From positions 1-7,142 of the forward strand of contig JAGRHX010000161.1 of NCBI GenBank assembly GCA_020444775.1: 7,142 bases of DNA, read 5' to 3'. The position numbers were made by a program, and so were the translations under genes. Below are positions 5,135-7,142 of the stretch, piece by piece. A model generated the notes under the pieces. It was not told the DNA's origin. It saw nothing but the letters and a program-made list of their open reading frames with translations, and ran no database searches. The number at the start of each line of letters is the position of its first letter. Position 1 is the stretch's first letter. The DNA comes from Gammaproteobacteria bacterium (GTDB lineage Bacteria > Pseudomonadota > Gammaproteobacteria > HK1).

Positions 5135-6397
5135 ATGACCAAGCTTCGAGGTCTTCTTTCCGTATTCGTGATACTCGGCATGCTGTCCGGCTGCATGCAC
5201 GTGGAGACCGTGGTCCGCGTCAATCCCGATGGCACGGGCGAGGTGCGTGAGACCATGATCATGGGCCAGGAACTGGTCAACATGACGCGTCAGATGAGCA
5301 AGGGCCTGGGTGGCGCAGAGGGCAAGGACGGCGATACCGGGCTCTATGACCGCGCCGATCTCGAAGCCAAGGCAAAGACCATGGGCGAGGGGGCACGTCT
5401 GGTCGACGTGCAACCGGCCCGCAACGAGAACGGCGAAGGCTACGTCGCGACCTACGCCTTCGACGACATCAACACGCTGAGTGTCTCACAGAGCCCTGGT
5501 GAACCGGGCGGTCAGGGCGCGACCGGCAAGTCACAGGCCAAGCCGGCGCAGATGATCCGCTTCTCCATGCCACCCGCGGGCGAGGATGGCGCCCGGGTGC
5601 TGGCCATCAACATCCCATCCAAGGGAAGCGCTGGGGAACAAGCTGGGGGACAAAGGGGCGAAAAGCCCGGCAAGCTCGGGAACGACGCCCAGGCACCGCG
5701 CGCCGCGCCGCCCAAGACGGCGGCCGACGCCGAGATGGACAAGGCCGCGATGAACATGATGAAACAGATGTTCAAGGGCATGCGCATGAACCTGGCCGTC
5801 GAGGTGGACGGCGAGATCCTCGAGACCAACGCCAGCTATGTCGAGGGCTCGCGGATCACACTCATCGACGTCGAGTTCGACCGCCTGCTCGACGACGCGG
5901 AAAAGCTCGCCAGGCTGGCGAGCGGCGAGCCCGACAACATTGATGCAATCAAGTCCATGCTGTCCGGCGTGTCCGGTCTGCGCGCCGAGCTGGAACCTTC
6001 GGTGACGGTGCGATTCAAGGCCGGCAACTCAACCAAGATGGCGTCCACGTCAGGAATGCCCGAGGCCCGCGATCCTCGACCGGTCAGCGCGCCAGCTGCC
6101 GTTGCCCCTACTGCCGTTGCCCCTCCCGCGGTCAGCCAGGATCCGGTGCATCCGGTCATCGTCGGTCCGAGCAGCGGTGGCTCCTATGCCTGGCACCGCA
6201 TCGAGCGCATGGATCTCCAGTTGCATACCAACAGTCTGTTGAAGGTGGTCGCCGACGACGGGCAGGTCTACAAGGGGGCCTTGACCTCGCTGAACGACAA
6301 TCAGGTCAATCTACGGCTGGCGGGTATAGACGGCGGTGGCAAGCTGAGCGTGCCGCTGGACAAGGTGGCGGCACTCGAGGTCTTCGAGCGTCGTTGA
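5135..6397 (+). CDS. Putative outer-membrane lipoprotein with C-terminal Sm/SH3-like module
   Basis: This 420-residue protein begins with a lipoprotein signal: basic n-region (K3, R5), hydrophobic core and lipobox LSGC with the lipidated cysteine at residue 20. Position +2 is Met, not Asp, so sorting to the outer membrane is expected. The mature N-terminus VETVVRVNPDGTGEVRETM (23-41) is a beta-type motif seen in several uncharacterised lipoproteins. A hydrophilic Gly/Lys/Pro-rich stretch (about 115-195) precedes a helical Met-rich segment (200-218). A second beta region follows (219-295) with VEVDGEILETNASYVEGSRITLIDVEF split across residues 222-248. A Pro/Ala/Val linker (about 305-345) leads to a final domain (about 358-418) with DDGQVYKGALTSLNDNQVNLRL spread over 374-395, which looks like an Sm- or SH3-like barrel. 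I do not recognise a named family and cannot assign a function. The gene is 88 bases before the RnfD-like gene on the same strand. Confidence 0.85.
   Translation: MTKLRGLLSVFVILGMLSGCMHVETVVRVNPDGTGEVRETMIMGQELVNMTRQMSKGLGGAEGKDGDTGLYDRADLEAKAKTMGEGARLVDVQPARNENGEGYVATYAFDDINTLSVSQSPGEPGGQGATGKSQAKPAQMIRFSMPPAGEDGARVLAINIPSKGSAGEQAGGQRGEKPGKLGNDAQAPRAAPPKTAADAEMDKAAMNMMKQMFKGMRMNLAVEVDGEILETNASYVEGSRITLIDVEFDRLLDDAEKLARLASGEPDNIDAIKSMLSGVSGLRAELEPSVTVRFKAGNSTKMASTSGMPEARDPRPVSAPAAVAPTAVAPPAVSQDPVHPVIVGPSSGGSYAWHRIERMDLQLHTNSLLKVVADDGQVYKGALTSLNDNQVNLRLAGIDGGGKLSVPLDKVAALEVFERR
5623..5658 (+). other. Cluster of four G-runs inside the lipoprotein gene
   Basis: Runs of 3, 4, 5 and 4 guanines occur at 5623, 5633, 5645 and 5655, separated by 7, 8 and 5 bases. 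The spacing almost meets the usual rule for an intramolecular G-quadruplex. It encodes the low-complexity hydrophilic segment around residues 163-175, so it may simply reflect Gly codons. Confidence 0.3.
6096..6124 (+). repeat. 15-bp in-frame tandem duplication in the lipoprotein linker
   Basis: CTGCCGTTGCCCCTA (6096-6110) is followed at once by a second copy (6111-6124) that is identical over 14 bases. Being five codons long, it duplicates the AVAP-type motif of the Pro/Ala linker without shifting the frame. It is most simply a slippage duplication in a flexible tether between domains. Confidence 0.85.
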
Positions 6398-6485
6398 CCG
6401 GCCAGGGCCGCGACGGTCGGCAGAACCACGTGCGCTCCCCAGCGACTGCACGGCGGCCGCCGCCGCCCCGCCCCGCGCATGCTCC
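6398..6485. other. Short gap between lipoprotein and RnfD-like genes
   Basis: This 88-base gap is very C- and GC-rich, with a GGCGGCCGCCGCC stretch. I see no terminator with a T tract and no clear Shine-Dalgarno before the next ATG. Read-through from the lipoprotein gene is therefore possible. Confidence 0.4.
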
Positions 6486-7142
6486 ATGCACGTTCGCGAA
6501 CCCAGCGGATATCGACTCTTCGCCGCCCTTCGTGCCGGGCTCAGCGCCGGTGACCCACGTCCGCTGCAGATCCTCGCACTGAGCCTGCTGCTCGGCTACG
6601 GTATCGTTCAGCTCGGATTCGAGCTGAACGCCATGCAGATGCTGGCGACTTTCGCCGGCGCTCTGGGCGCGCACTGGATGGGGCGGTTGTGGCACGCCGC
6701 GCGACCCCGGCACACCTGGCCGAGCGCGGTCATCACCGCTTTGTCACTCTGTCTGCTGCTGCGTGTCGACCAGGCCGCGCTCGGCGCGTTGGCCGGCTTC
6801 CTGGCCGTGGGCAGCAAGTTCGTGCTGCGGGTCCGTGGCAAGCATCTGTTCAACCCCGCCACCTTCGGCATCGCCGTCATGCTGCTGTGTTACCCGGGGA
6901 GCTGGGTCTCGCCGGGTCAATGGGGACGCGTGGCGTTGCTGGGACTTGCGATGACCGGACTTGCGCTATGCGTGCTGACACGTGCCCGGCGCCTGGACAT
7001 CAGCGCCACGTTCCTGATCGGCTACGCCGGGCTGCTCTGCGCACGTGCGCTGTACCTTGGTGATCCGTTCGACATCGTCGTGCATCAGCTGCAGTCCGGC
7101 GCTCTGCTGCTGTTCGCGTTCTTCATGATCTCCGACCCGCGC
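6486..7142 (+). CDS. NQR2/RnfD/RnfE-family membrane protein, 3' end cut by window
   Basis: An open frame of 219 codons runs off the window edge. It encodes a polytopic membrane protein, with hydrophobic segments at about 28-46, 50-66, 80-93, 97-113, 123-136, 147-164, 173-190 and 203-215. KHLFNPATFGIAVMLL (119-134) and QSGALLLFAFFMISDP (203-218) match conserved segments of RnfD/NqrB, the membrane subunits of Na+- or H+-pumping electron-transport complexes. Compared with E. coli RnfD as I remember it, the roughly 100-residue stretch that carries the covalent FMN threonine is missing between these two motifs. The family's SGAT in the second motif reads SGAL here (204-207). No rnfA, B, C, G or E gene is visible upstream. 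It is best described as a stand-alone RnfD-family protein of unknown transport or redox role. The ATG at 6486 is the only conventional start in frame after the lipoprotein stop, although its ribosome binding site is poor. Confidence 0.85.
   Translation, partial: MHVREPSGYRLFAALRAGLSAGDPRPLQILALSLLLGYGIVQLGFELNAMQMLATFAGALGAHWMGRLWHAARPRHTWPSAVITALSLCLLLRVDQAALGALAGFLAVGSKFVLRVRGKHLFNPATFGIAVMLLCYPGSWVSPGQWGRVALLGLAMTGLALCVLTRARRLDISATFLIGYAGLLCARALYLGDPFDIVVHQLQSGALLLFAFFMISDPR

Noticed and set aside
6999..7013. DISAT (residues 171-175 of the RnfD-like protein) as the covalent-FMN motif
   Set aside because: The flavinylation motif needs Ser or Thr three residues before the target Thr (as in SGAT or SQAT). 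Here that position is Ile, and the segment aligns with a transmembrane helix located after the flavin loop in RnfD.

Overview
The window is dense, GC-rich bacterial DNA with little intergenic space. The partial tRNA-Pro, whose T arm matches the enterobacterial gene as I remember it, and the outer-membrane-type lipoprotein both fit a proteobacterium, probably a gamma- or betaproteobacterium. The sequence alone does not fix the genus. I see no insertion sequence, phage gene or CRISPR array.

Layout. (1) Positions 1-33 are the 3' end of a tRNA-Pro on the plus strand. (2) A three-gene minus-strand block converges on it. In transcription order it holds a FemAB/GNAT-like acyltransferase (3098-2106), an enolase-superfamily enzyme of the mandelate racemase/muconate lactonizing type (2027-915) and a ModA-like substrate-binding-fold protein without a signal peptide (912-190). 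The last two genes are separated by only 2 bases and are almost certainly co-transcribed. (3) An amidase-signature hydrolase (3316-4779, plus) diverges from this block across a 217-base gap, with a complete Lys-cisSer-Ser triad. (4) A 355-base non-coding stretch (4780-5134) carries hairpins, a perfect 14-bp palindrome and a strikingly regular array of five 13-bp repeats that ends at the ribosome binding site of the next gene. (5) A lipoprotein (5135-6397, plus) has a Pro/Ala linker and a C-terminal module that looks Sm/SH3-like. (6) An NQR2/RnfD/RnfE-family membrane protein (6486 to the window edge, plus) is cut by the 3' end of the window.

How the genes may work together. The amidase, enolase-superfamily enzyme and ModA-like protein look like a small catabolic module: hydrolysis of an amide, then racemisation, elimination or cycloisomerisation of an acid, with a cytoplasmic ligand-binding protein of unknown role. 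This is inferred from gene context. The lipoprotein and the RnfD-like protein form a second, envelope-associated pair. The RnfD-like protein lacks the covalent-FMN loop of true RnfD, so a standard Rnf complex is unlikely here.

The points most worth a second look are the 13-bp repeat array, the enolase-family protein without the usual lysine at the end of strand beta-6, the signal-less ModA-like protein, the lipoprotein's C-terminal module and the flavin-loop-less RnfD homologue.
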